Assembly: GCF_965363235.1 (NCBI RefSeq)
Contig: NC_134841.1
Location: forward strand, 36,485,440-36,549,439
From: Mytilus galloprovincialis
Lineage: Eukaryota > Mollusca > Bivalvia > Mytilida > Mytilidae
DNA: 64,000 nt
Direction: 5' to 3'
Shown here: positions 11,160-21,575 of the stretch, in pieces
How the letters are laid out: each line of letters starts with the position of its first letter
Position numbering within the stretch: position 1 is the stretch's first letter
Notes under the pieces: generated by a model
Seen by the model: only the letters and a program-made list of their open reading frames with translations
The model's database searches: none
What the model was told of the DNA's origin: nothing
Translations under genes and position numbers: made by a program

Positions 11160-11260
11160 CATCTTTTATACTTAGTATAAGCTTTGGATTTTACATGTTT
11201 TGGCCATGAGCATCACTGAAGAGACATGTATTGACGAAATGCGCATCTGGTGCAGAAAAA
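11160..11260. repeat. Mytilus dispersed repeat fragment
   Basis: The phrase GAGCATCACTGAAGAGACAT followed by GACGAAATGCGCATCTGG is a recurrent mussel motif. A related piece (GACGTCTGGCGTACTAAATT) is at 63,301-63,320. Confidence 0.6.
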
Positions 11261-12205
11261 TTGGTACAGTTAATGTTATTATTATGTTGTATATATAGGG
11301 TAGAAAAATCAAAAGCACCAATTATAAGCATGCAATTTATCAAGTACTTCGAACGAATTTTGACACTCCAAAAGCAATTTATTCCACTATTTTCAAAGGC
11401 CTTATTTGAACAATTTTTTATCAGGTTTTTGATTGTACCAAGTGTACTAGTAAATAGAATACATAGTTTAGTAGGGAAACAATGGGTTGAAACGAAATAA
11501 ATCTTTGTTTGTAATGAGTTATGTGCAGCTTCGGACCCAAGTACATGGTTGGAACTTTCATTGTACAATGCATTTGGTTCTGCTTTGAAAAGAATCACAG
11601 AGCTGAGTCTATGTACCATATTATATAAAAGGTTAAGTGGTTGGTAGGACCTAGTCCTTAATTGAGATCCTTGTCAGATATTCCTGGCCATATGTTTTCC
11701 TTTATGTCATATTAAGAATTGTTTTAATTTAATATGTTCGTAGGGGAAACGAGGAACATTATTCTCATACAAAAAATTGAGATAATTCTAAATACACATG
11801 CATTCATAAAAAAATGGAATTTATTACAAAGGATAATCATAAGATATACTTGAATTGTTCTGGACCTCGTTTCTGTGATGGGTATATGTTAATGGAATCC
11901 TTCTCTGAATACGGGACAAACATATTAGTAGTGGTAGACCCCAATGTCCTATGATCTTCAATTTATACCGAATATTGACTGTCAAAAAAAAAAATGCTAA
12001 CATTCCAATTTTCAATAACAGTTAACAGCAAATACATTATCACAATAACAGATAACAAAAAAACTAAAAGCCCAATAACAGCTAACAAAGAATAAGACAA
12101 TAACAGCTAACAGCAAATATATTTCAGAATAACAGATAACAAAGAATTAAATTGCCCCATAACAGCATAACAGTTAAACCCCTTGCCCCCTCCTTTATGA
12201 CTCTT

Positions 12206-13319
12206 CACAAGCAATTTTTACTTAGTGCGAACCTAAAATGGAAGGCGTCCTGAAGCTGAGCATTTTTTGTGGTTCGTCATACTTTTCATTTGTGTCCCAA
12301 TCGAGCTATTTTACCTAGTTTTCACAGACACAGTTTTCAAACATTAAAATGTAAATGCATACTTAATAGCTCACAACTTTGATTCTCAAATTCAAACGAT
12401 TATATAAGGACATATAACACTGTTTGTTTACTATGAAAATTTTATTCGGTTAGGCTTTGTCAAATGTTAAGGTGATTTTTCTGTGCCCATACGAATACCA
12501 TCTCTTTAGCACTTATTCTATATGTATGTCCTTCCAATTATGGAACACCTCCTCAACGGATATTTTCCAGGTGGGAGTTCTATATATATGCAATCAATAT
12601 TGACAACATTGTTACTTCTATGTTTGTGAAGCATACCAGACCACACAATCTTCTTTCCGTCATTTTTTACCTGTTCCGTGTATTATGGTGCCATAGCGCA
12701 GAAAAACAAACTCGCACAACTGCAAAACCTAACTGGCAAGCTAAGGCTAACAGAAGCTATTTTTTATATATATATATTTGGGTAGAACAACGTGTGTTTG
12801 ATTGCTTGCTCTATTGTACATTTTGACCCAATCTCCTTAATAGACGTAAAAGTTTTCCATTTTACTTGTGCAATGGATTTAGGTACCGTTCAACGATATC
12901 TAAATATTGATCACACATCTTCCTGAAATTGTGATTGTTCACCTTGTTGGTTAAACAAACTACCAGTGCTTTTAAAATAATGCATGATTTTAACCAAAAA
13001 CAAAATGTTTTCTGTTTTTTTTTTTCTCTTTATTTTGCCAACCCGCAAAAGAGCCAACTGTCTACATGCCTCAATGTTATTTACGGCCTTGATCTTCGGA
13101 CTGACTTTGAATTCAGTCCTGGTTTACTTTCTAATCAATTGTGGACAAGCACGAGAAATTAAGAGTACCAACATGAAACACAGAAAACAAATAAGGGTAA
13201 GCAAGAAGCATGCACGTCGAACCAAACATGAGAAAACAAAAATAAAACGTAAAAACACGAAAAAATGTGAAATAAACGCCAAAAACGTTGCACCAAAAAT
13301 AACCGTTTACCACCCTCAC
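12206..13319. other. No gene recognised
   Basis: Short overlapping open frames at 12,620-13,347 on both strands arise from A-rich sequence (a lysine/arginine-rich translation at 13,150-13,310) and are not supported. A short (TA) run is at 12,766-12,777. Confidence 0.4.
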
Positions 13320-13830
13320 TGAACCAAGAAAATGAGGTCAAGGTCAAATGACACCTGCCAGTAGGACATGTTCATCTTACAATTTTTTCATTCACCAAAT
13401 ATACTAGACCTATTGTTTATAGTATCTGAGATATGGACTTGACCACCAAAACTAAACCTTGCTCGCTGACCCATGAACTTAGGTCAGGGTCAAGTGGAAA
13501 AAAAATTGACAGACGGGATGACCTTGCAAGGTTCACACATACTAAAGATAGCTATCCCATTTCTCATAATAAGAGACAAACTAACATTACAAAAACTCAA
13601 CTTTTTTTCAAGTAGTCACTGAACAATGAAAAAGAGGTCAAGGACAATGGACATTGACAGACGGAAACTTCCTAACATAAGACATCTATATACAAAGTAT
13701 GAAGCATCCAGGTCTTCCACCTTCTAAAATTTGAAGCTTATAATAAGTTAACTAACGCCGCCGCTAGATCAATATCCCTATAATGTTAAGCTTTCTGCGA
13801 CAGAGGTCACAGGATTTACAAAACCATAAA
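13320..13830. repeat. Bivalve dispersed repeat with GAGGTCAAGGTCAA phrases
   Basis: GAGGTCAAGGTCAAATGACA is repeated with variation at 13,333, 13,480 and 13,635. It is followed by CCAGGTCTTCCACCTTCTAA and GCCGCCGCTAGATCAATATC, a bivalve-wide repeat layout. No coding signal. Confidence 0.65.
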
Positions 13831-14049
13831 AAATAGACCTTCAATGATCTAACATAGTGTGTACAATTTCAAAGGGTTGGGTTAAGTTGGACTATAACTA
13901 TCGTTCAGAAATATATGAAATACCATTTTCAAAGGCAAGCCAAAACTCTTGTACAATTCCACCAGTTGATATCTATTTTGATATTAAAATATAAAAAATC
14001 AGTCTAAAATGTCAGTTCATATGGCTTTATGATACATGTATAGATATGA

Positions 14050-14860
14050 ATTTAAAGCAAAGGTCAAAATCTAGAACGTCAAATTAACCTATGACCTTGA
14101 CCTCAATTTCAAGGTCACAAACTGAGGATTTCAAATCAAAAGACCCTAGTCTCTAATATGTATGGTTAATAAGTTATATCACTTTAAAGTTAATTTAAGA
14201 TATGATAGGGGCTAAAACTCCAATTCATTGTTTACGCACCCTTTCAACTAAAATTATTTAGTTACCACATGTCGCAACTAACAATTTATACAAAATAATT
14301 TGTCGATATCTTATAAGGTTAATGAAAATGAGTGAAAATAAGACAAATTCAAAAATTAGAATATGACCTTGACCTTTGACCTTGACCTAATTTTCATTTT
14401 TTTGGACCAAGGACCTCAAATCAAAAGATCCTAGGTCTCTATCACTTATGGTGTTCCAGTTTAAAATACATTTCAAAATTTCAAATACAAAAAGGGAAAT
14501 AACTCTCATATGGAGCGTTCATATTGCTTCGGTCAAAATTGGACAAATCATTCGAAGGATATAACGAGCAATTTTATAAAATAAATTTGTCGTAATCTTT
14601 TACGGTTGCAAAGGAGTTGTGGACACAAGGAAAAACAGTGTTTGGGGAGATAACTCCTACAAAGAAAAGTATTCGGTTACGCAGGGTAAATTTCAAAAGC
14701 GCATAAACTGTTCGATATCATATATACCAAATATCTAAGCGACATATTGCGAAACAAATGTTTATTGCAAGAACAAAATTTAGCGGAAGAAAAAAAAAAT
14801 AATCAGAAGAAAAACAATAGGTCTTTCCACAGAAAAGTGGAAAGACCTAATTATGGCAAA
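14050..14860. repeat. Bivalve dispersed repeat ending in a hairpin
   Basis: It contains TGACCTTGACCT phrases (14,092, 14,365-14,390) and GGGAAATAACTCTCATATGG. It ends in a hairpin with arms AGGTCTTTCCAC (14,819-14,830) and GTGGAAAGACCT (14,837-14,848). A hairpin at one end could suggest a Helitron-like terminus, but no 5' TC end was established. Confidence 0.5.
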
Positions 14861-15380
14861 AAAAAACCCTGACTTGACCTGTATTTTAATCGCCTTTTAA
14901 AACGGTTTAAACCTGCTACATTTGTCCAGTGTTTTTTTTAATAAACAATTAACTTACAAATAAGGCACCGAAATAGGAGCACACTCATTTACAGAAAGCT
15001 ATGACATAGCCAATTCCAACTAATATGATTAAAGTCTTCCAGACGGGTTGTTCTTTAATAACGAAACAACTACTAACGAAATAAGATCTATGCACAAATG
15101 CTACATTCATATAAAAAAGTACACACATCATGAAGTGACAGACATTAACTGCGAAAACATGTATATTTATTATGGTTGTGAAACGACAGTTTGTCAACCG
15201 GATATAAGTAGGCTTTTTAATTTTGAGGCTTTATTTGCATCATTGAGATACAAGTTTACTAGTTATTAGGGATGTCAAAAGATCTGAAATAATCATGGAC
15301 TCGGATACTCGGTCATGATACTCGATTACTCGCGCGTACTCGGATGAATTTTCAACGTCTATTGAAAAGTTGAGAGTTTA

Positions 15381-15676
15381 GGCAGCAACCATTTGATTTT
15401 CTGGGGGGGGGGGGGGGGTATGGTTTTTGGAAAAATAAGTTTGTTTCCAGGTTTTGGTGAAAAAAATAATTTGTTTTGGACCCTGAGAAAAAAAATTTGT
15501 TTGTTTCACCCTCAGCTGCCACTATATGTAATGCTAAAATTGAAAGAAAAAAATTGTTTTCGGTTTGTCGCTAAAAAAATAGATTGTTCTTCGCCAAAGG
15601 CGAAAAAAAAGTTTGCACAGAAAAAAAACCATAGCCCCCCCCCCCCCCCCCCCCAGAAAATCAAATGGTTGCTGCC
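15381..15676. mobile_element. MITE nested in the hAT element, TTA target duplication
   Basis: Ends GGCAGCAACCATTTGATTTT and AAAATCAAATGGTTGCTGCC are perfect inverted repeats continuing through a CTGGGG/CCCCAG step. TTA flanks both sides (15,378-15,380 and 15,677-15,679). The empty site is preserved in the third hAT copy at about 42,870-42,885. The duplicated copy is at about 17,394-17,689, with different G/C homopolymer lengths. Confidence 0.88.
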
Positions 15677-16072
15677 TTAGGTGGAATGCAGTGTTTTCTG
15701 TTATCACCTTTCATAAACATAAGAAAAATTTATTACAAACATAGCTTGGTCTTAAGTAAATATTATATATGTTTTTTTTTGTGTCAATTAAACAATGAAT
15801 TACCGACCGCCGTTTCTAAAAATAACCTATCATAATAGCAATTATTGTTTGTTTACGTTTTCATGAACCCAGAGACTTATAATACAATTACAAAAATGTA
15901 TATGAATGAACAAAATTCCAATAAAATTGAAAAATATTTGCATACAAAGTCCGACAAAGAAGACTACATTTGTATCATCTGTTCCTGAGGAGTCGGTATT
16001 TTTTATATTACGACTTGTCCATTTATTTGTCAACAACAGTATTGGACTTCAAATTATTCAATGTGCTTTTTC

Positions 16073-16115
16073 GTGTCGCCAAGGATTTGTATAGTATACA
16101 AATCCTTGGTGTCGC
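16073..16115. mobile_element. Micro-palindrome insertion, 29 bp, with exact 7-bp flanks
   Basis: CAAGGATTTGTATA, a single G, and TATACAAATCCTTG (16,080-16,108) form a perfect palindrome flanked by GTGTCGC on both sides. Copy 3 of the host element has a single GTGTCGC (43,249-43,255) with no palindrome. That is an empty site. Confidence 0.85.
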
Positions 16116-17383
16116 TCAGTCTTACTTTTTTGTGTGTGTGTTATTTTATTTTTTTTGTATTTTGCACTATCGTTTGTCTTATTTTCCTTTTTTTAGCCAC
16201 GATATTGTCAGTTTATTTTCGACTTTTGGATTTGAAAGTTGATTTCGTACTTTCGCCTATCTTTAGTTAAATTTCAAACACAGAGTAATTAAATTATACA
16301 TCTCCGAAGATACCAATCACGTTTATATAGAAGTCTTGATTAACGAACAAAGGTAAGTTTAACTTTCGTGATGAGTTAATTATTAATCCATGGAAGTGTT
16401 GATCCGTGTATAAACTCCGTTCAAATGTCTCTAATCAGTTGCGGTTCACCACAGGTCACTTTGTTCTTATTAAGAAATTTGATCTGGTCAACAGTTTCAG
16501 ACGAAAGACTGTTTAACTTTCTATTTTTTGTTTCAAGTAGTGCACATGAAAACATTCCCTCGGAAGAAAAAGACGTTGATGGTACTACTATAACAAATAG
16601 TAAGTTAACCTAAGGAAAACATATTTATGCTGTTAAGGATGTACTTAGGTGAGGTTTTGGAATATCCAAAAGTGTCAAATGTTCGGACTCCTCGGTGTTT
16701 TTCATACGATACCATGTACAATATTTTGCCCCGTAACACCTATTTATCTTTTAACATAAGACTTTATAATTCATAAAAGGTCATTTAACAAAATTTAAGC
16801 AGATTCTTGATTTTCTTTCTTTTGATTTGAGACCCATGCAAATAATACCAATGCAAAATAAATGTTAAAGTCCGAGTCAGCCTTTTCCCGCCATATTTTA
16901 TAAATCAAATATCTCTAAAAGGAGCTTCATGACCTATCAATATTTTTAGTTTAGTTTGATCCTCTCTAATACTCCTCCAGTTTAAAGTATCAATTTTGAA
17001 TTCTTGATTTATTTAATTTTTGCTTAGATCACCTAAGTACATCCTTAATTGTTTTAGTACAACGAAGGGGATATTTCATCGTAACTAAAGTAAGTGGAAA
17101 TGTGAAGAGAAATATCTCAAGATGTATAACAGCAAACGAGTATCAGAGTACTCGGCCTTTCGAGTACTCGTTGCCATCCCTACTAGTTATACTAGCCTGT
17201 TGTCAGAAAAAAAAATATGCAACATGAATTGTTTTTGCGATACATATTAGAATTTTCCTTGGCTTATAATGAACCCCAATGAAAACTGTTTGAATGTATA
17301 CTTTATTGCAAAAATCATATCTATGCTATCACCGTGTATCATCGTACAGCGGATATAGGTACCAACCAAGCGGGCGTGAGCGA

Positions 17384-19194
17384 TGAGAGTTTAGGCAGCA
17401 ACCATTTGATTTTCTGGGGGGGGGGGGGGGGGGGCTATGGTTTTTGGAAAAATAAGTTTGTTTCCAGGTTTTGGTGAAAAAAATAATTTGTTTTGGACCC
17501 TGAGAAAAAAAAATTTGTTTGTTTCACCCTCAGCTGCCACTATATGTAATGCTAAAATTGAAAGAAAAAAATTGTTTTCGGTTTGTCGCTAAAAAAATAG
17601 ATTGTTCTTCGCCAAAGGCGAAAAAAAAGTTTGCACAGAAAAAAAACCATAGCCCCCCCACCCCCCAGAAAATCAAATGGTTGCTGCCTTAGGTGGAATG
17701 CAGTGTTTTCTGTTATCACCTTTCATAAACATAAGAAAAATTTATTACAAACATAGCTTGGTCTTAAGTAAATATTATATATGTTTTTTTTTGTGTCAAT
17801 TAAACAATGAATTACCGACCGCCGTTTCTAAAAATAACCTATCATAATAGCAATTATTGTTTGTTTACGTTTTCATGAACCCAGAGACTTATAATACAAT
17901 TACAAAAATGTATATGAATGAACAAAATTCCAATAAAATTGAAAAATATTTGCATACAAAGTCCGACAAAGAAGACTACATTTGTATCATCTGTTCCTGA
18001 GGAGTCGGTATTTTTTATATTACGACTTGTCCATTTATTTGTCAATAACAGTAATGGACTTCAAATTATTCAATGTGCTTTTTCGTGTCGCCAAGGATTT
18101 GTATAGTATACAAATCCTTGGTGTCGCTTAGTCTTACTTTTTTGTGTGTGTGTTATTTTATTTTTTTTGTATTTTGCACTATCGTTTGTCTTATTTTCCT
18201 TTTTTTAGCCATGATATTGTCAGTTTATTTTCGACTTTTGGATTTGAAAGTTGATTTCGTACTTTCGCCTATCTTTAGTTAAATTTCAAACACAGAGTAA
18301 TTAAATTATACATCTCCGAAGATACCAATCACGTTTATATAGAAGTCTTGATTAACGAACAAAGGTAAGTTTAACTTTCGTGATGAGTTAATTATTAATC
18401 CATGGAAGTGTTGATCCGTGTATAAACTCCGTTCAAATGTCTCTAATCAGTTGCGGTTCACCACAGGTCACTTTGTTCTTATTAAGAAATTTGATCTGGT
18501 CAACAGTTTCAGACGAAAGACTGTTTAACTTTCTATTTTTTGTTTCAAGTAGTGCACATGAAAACATTCCCTCGGAAGAAAAAGACGTTGATGGTACTAC
18601 TATAACAAATAGTAAGTTAACCTAAGGAAAACATATTTATGCTGTTAAGGATGTACTTAGGTGAGGTTTTGGAATATCCAAAAGTGTCAAATGTTCGGAC
18701 TCCTCGGTGTTTTTCATACGATACCATGTACAATATTTTGCCCCGTAACACCTATTTATCTTTTAACATAAGACTTTATAATTCATAAAAGGTCATTTAA
18801 CAAAATTTAAGCAGATTCTTGATTTTCTTTCTTTTGATTTGAGACCCATGCAAATAATACCAATGCAAAATAAATGTTAAAGTCCGAGTCAGCCTTTTCC
18901 CGCCATATTTTATAAATCAAATATCTCTAAAAGGAGCTTCATGACCTATCAATATTTTTAGTTTAGTTTGATCCTCTTTAATACTCCTCCAGTTTAAAGT
19001 ATCAATTTTGAATTCTTGATTTATTTAATTTTTGCTTAGATCACCTAAGTACATCCTTAATTGTTTTAGTACAACGAAGGGGATATTTCATCGTAACTAA
19101 AGTAAGTGGAAATGTGAAGAGAAATATCTCAAGATGTATAACAGCAAACGAGTATCCGAGTACTCGGCCTTTCGAGTACTCGTTGCCATCCCTA
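17384..19194. mobile_element. hAT-type element copy 2 (left-truncated by the duplication)
   Basis: It lacks the first 104 bp because the duplication began inside the element. The right end CCATCCCTA and flank CTAGTTAT are intact (19,186-19,202). It holds second copies of the nested MITE and the micro-palindrome (about 18,092-18,120). Confidence 0.88.
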
Positions 19195-19397
19195 CTAGTT
19201 ATACTAGCCTGTTGTCAGAAAAAAAAATATGCAACATGAATTGTTTTTGCAATACATATTAGAATTTTCCTTGGCTTATAATGAACCCCAATGAAAACTG
19301 TTTGAATGTATACTTTATTGCAAAAATCATATCTATGCTATCACCGTGTATCATCGTACAGCGGATATAGGTACCAACCAAGCGGGCGTGAGCGATT

Positions 19398-20460
19398 TTG
19401 ATCTTACAGGGTAACTAAAAATCTTTGTTTTGTTCTCATAATATCAATGTGTACTTCAATATTAACATAATTGCTGTTTTAAGAAATGATTTAGTCGTAG
19501 GTTGATGATTAGAAATGTCTCATTATTTTCCCAAAACAAGAGGGATTACTAAAAGCATGTGCAAATAATTGTAAAAGAAGTTGACCCTCGTCTCATCCAA
19601 TATAATTCTATATTCATTGCAACTCTTTTTCTGATAGAAGGTCAATGTGTGTGTGTAATAAGTATAGCTGTTTCAATAATTGGCATTGAAATCTTTCATA
19701 CATATGTTATTTTTCGATATTTTATCCATAAAGAAGTGCTGTGTACGGTGTTTAGCTGACCACATAAATCCTTATGTACGGTGCATAGTTAATTTGTTGT
19801 ACACCGTACACAAAAACTTTATTTTCATACTCGTTTATTACCCAAAAAGTTTCAAGGAATGAGTAATCGCAGGTAGTTTTATGATAGATAACTATTACTT
19901 TTGCCCTGTATTAGGTTTCTTTCAGATCAAGATGTAAATATCTCAACAACTGTATCGAAATTGAAAGTTAGTGTTGACATTCACAACTATTTGCGCATGT
20001 ACAAGTTAATTGTTCTTATTAGAATATCAAAGTTCTTTTATGAATAGGAAAAAATCGATGCGAAAATTATTTGGGAGCAGGAATTTCAAATGTTGAGAAA
20101 TGTACATTGAATATTGATAAAGCAAAACAAAGATTTTCGTTACCATGTAAGGTCAAAATCAATCATGCCCGCTTGGTTAGTACCTATATCCGGTGTACTG
20201 ATGATACACGGTGGCTATAGCAACGAAAAACATATTTACAACATGACAAATGATAAACAGCAGAGATTAATACATATAAATCATTATAAGAAAGCAAATA
20301 ACATTAAGTAACAATATGTGATCTGATTGACCACGCAGATTTTATGTAGTTACACATTTTTTTAATATGTAAAACAGACTTTTAATTTAAATAGATACTG
20401 TAATTTAATAAGGTTTGACCAAGAACAATAGAATTCTGGCAAATATATAGGCCTAATTGA
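19398..20460. other. No gene; contains one arm of a local inverted repeat
   Basis: Sequence at 20,145-20,225 is an imperfect inverted copy of 19,320-19,410, sharing CCCGCTTGGTT, CCTATATCCG and GATACACGGTG. The rest is A+T-rich with no supported frame. Confidence 0.5.
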
Positions 20461-20464
20461 TCTA

Positions 20465-20905
20465 TAGGTAGGGCATACTAATAAAAAGTGGTATTCGTTT
20501 TCAACACACTGCATATTACAACATTAACATAAACGTAATTCTCTAGCCATGTCAGTATATCTTCCTGTTTCAATGTTCAGTTTCAGTGTACCACTTCGCA
20601 ATTTAGTTAAAAAGTGTGAATTATAACAGCAATCTAGATAATGTTCAAACCTAAATTCTAACTTTATATCATTATAAATACTAAATTTTTCGCTCTTTTC
20701 TACATATGCTAACCAGCTTTGTCACGATATACTGATCTTTAATTCTATTCTTAATTACATCAATAAATCCAATAGTATGTATTTCTGATTGTTGATACCA
20801 TATATAATTGAGACCACTATCAAATGGTAAGTCACGTACATTAGAAGCCCAGGTTTTTTTGCCATTATTGGCATCATCAAGTAACAATTTATAAACATCA
20901 TAAAA
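20465..20905 (-). mobile_element. LINE 3' coding fragment (C-terminal zinc-knuckle region)
   Basis: Minus-strand reading gives KTWASNVRDLPFDSGLNYIW, then (after a break in frame) FRFEHYLDCC, LNIETGRYTDMARELRLC and VENEYHFLLVCP. This order (WA..VRDLL..GF..VW, then ETGR..., then a C-x-C...E-E-YHFL-C knuckle) is typical of the C-terminus of several non-LTR retrotransposon ORF2 proteins. The fragment is truncated and frame-broken. The clade cannot be settled by eye. Confidence 0.65.
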
Positions 20906-21274
20906 AAAGGTGTTTTGTTAGTTAAACAAGTGTGGACACAGATGAGTGTGGATAGTATGTTTGGATGTTTGACTGTGTTTTATGATAAATGTAGTTCTAT
21001 GATTTTTCTAAATGTGTTATTAACTGTGTTGCACGATGACAACCAACCGGAGCATTAGGAGTATTGTTTATTTTATATTTAGTTTAGTTTTTATGTTCAA
21101 GACAGGCATGGAAGAGACACTAATTGCATTAGTTACCAAATGATTATGATATAGAATATGTTACACATCTTTGATTTTGGATACATTTTATAGCTAGGAG
21201 AGCAACACATAATAAGTTCAATTTTTCGTGATTTTTTTAAATTGGGAGATAATATCTGAGAGCATGATATAAGG

Positions 21275-21545
21275 AGCCTGTAATTCAGTGGTTGTCGTTT
21301 GTTTATGTGTTACATATTCGTTTTTTCTTTATTTTTTGTACATAAATAAGCCTGTTATTTTTCTCCTTTGAATTGTTTCACATTGTCATTTCGAGACCTT
21401 TTATAGCTGACTATGCTGCATTAGCTTTGCTCATTGTTGAAGGTTGTGCGGCGACCTGTAATTGTTAATTTCTATGTCATTTTGGTCTGTTGTGGAGAAT
21501 TGTCTCATTGGCAATCATATCACATCTTTTTTTATATGTATTTGC
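21275..21545. repeat. Ubiquitous Mytilus repeat, partial copy
   Basis: Landmarks are GGAGCCTGTAATTCAGTGGT, CCTTTTATAGCTGACTATGC and TTGTCTCATTGGCAATCATA. The full-length relative is at 37,560-38,095. Reverse-orientation pieces are at 30,935-31,105 and 36,895-37,145. Confidence 0.85.
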
Positions 21546-21575
21546 TTACTATTTGTATGGTTCTATTTATATATA

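Larger units (their letters stand above)
9885..12205. repeat. Composite element bounded by inverted GGGGGGCAAGGGG ends and filled with ATAACAG motifs
   Basis: Left TTATGAGGGGGGCAAGGGGG (9,890-9,909) faces right CCCCTTGCCCCCTCC (about 12,179-12,193). Next to both ends are runs of the hexamer-like phrase ATAACAGATAACA (9,916-10,000 and 11,995-12,175). The interior holds a MITE, a tandem array and poly(T). The boundaries are an inference. Confidence 0.4.
15267..17182. mobile_element. Non-autonomous hAT-type element, copy 1
   Basis: The ends TAGGGATGTCAA and TTGCCATCCCTA are inverted, and the exact 8-bp duplication CTAGTTAT flanks them (15,259-15,266 and 17,183-17,190). The 8-bp target duplication and the AGGGATG-type end are hAT hallmarks. 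Subterminal TACTCGG motifs repeat at both ends. No transposase frame was found in 1.9 kb. It carries two younger insertions, described separately. Confidence 0.8.
15371..19397. repeat. Recent 2-kb tandem segmental duplication
   Basis: Positions 15,371-17,383 are repeated as 17,384-19,397 with only scattered substitutions and homopolymer length differences (16 versus 19 G; long versus interrupted C run). The unit runs from inside the hAT element to its right flank (GGGCGTGAGCGAT). The first junction reads GTGAGCGATGAGAGTTTAGG and the second continues into GTGAGCGATTTTGATC. Confidence 0.93.

Noticed and set aside
11191-11619. 142-residue minus-strand open frame
   Set aside because: It overlaps a mussel dispersed repeat and an opposing frame, and no motif or splice context was seen.
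9331-13318. Element bounded by AGGGTGGTAAA and TTTACCACCCT
   Set aside because: Only 11 bp are inverted, and the adjoining sequence matches in direct orientation, so the pairing is probably chance.
14814-14860. Helitron 3' terminus
   Set aside because: A hairpin followed by CTAA is suggestive, but no 5' end, no helicase and no A|T insertion evidence could be shown.
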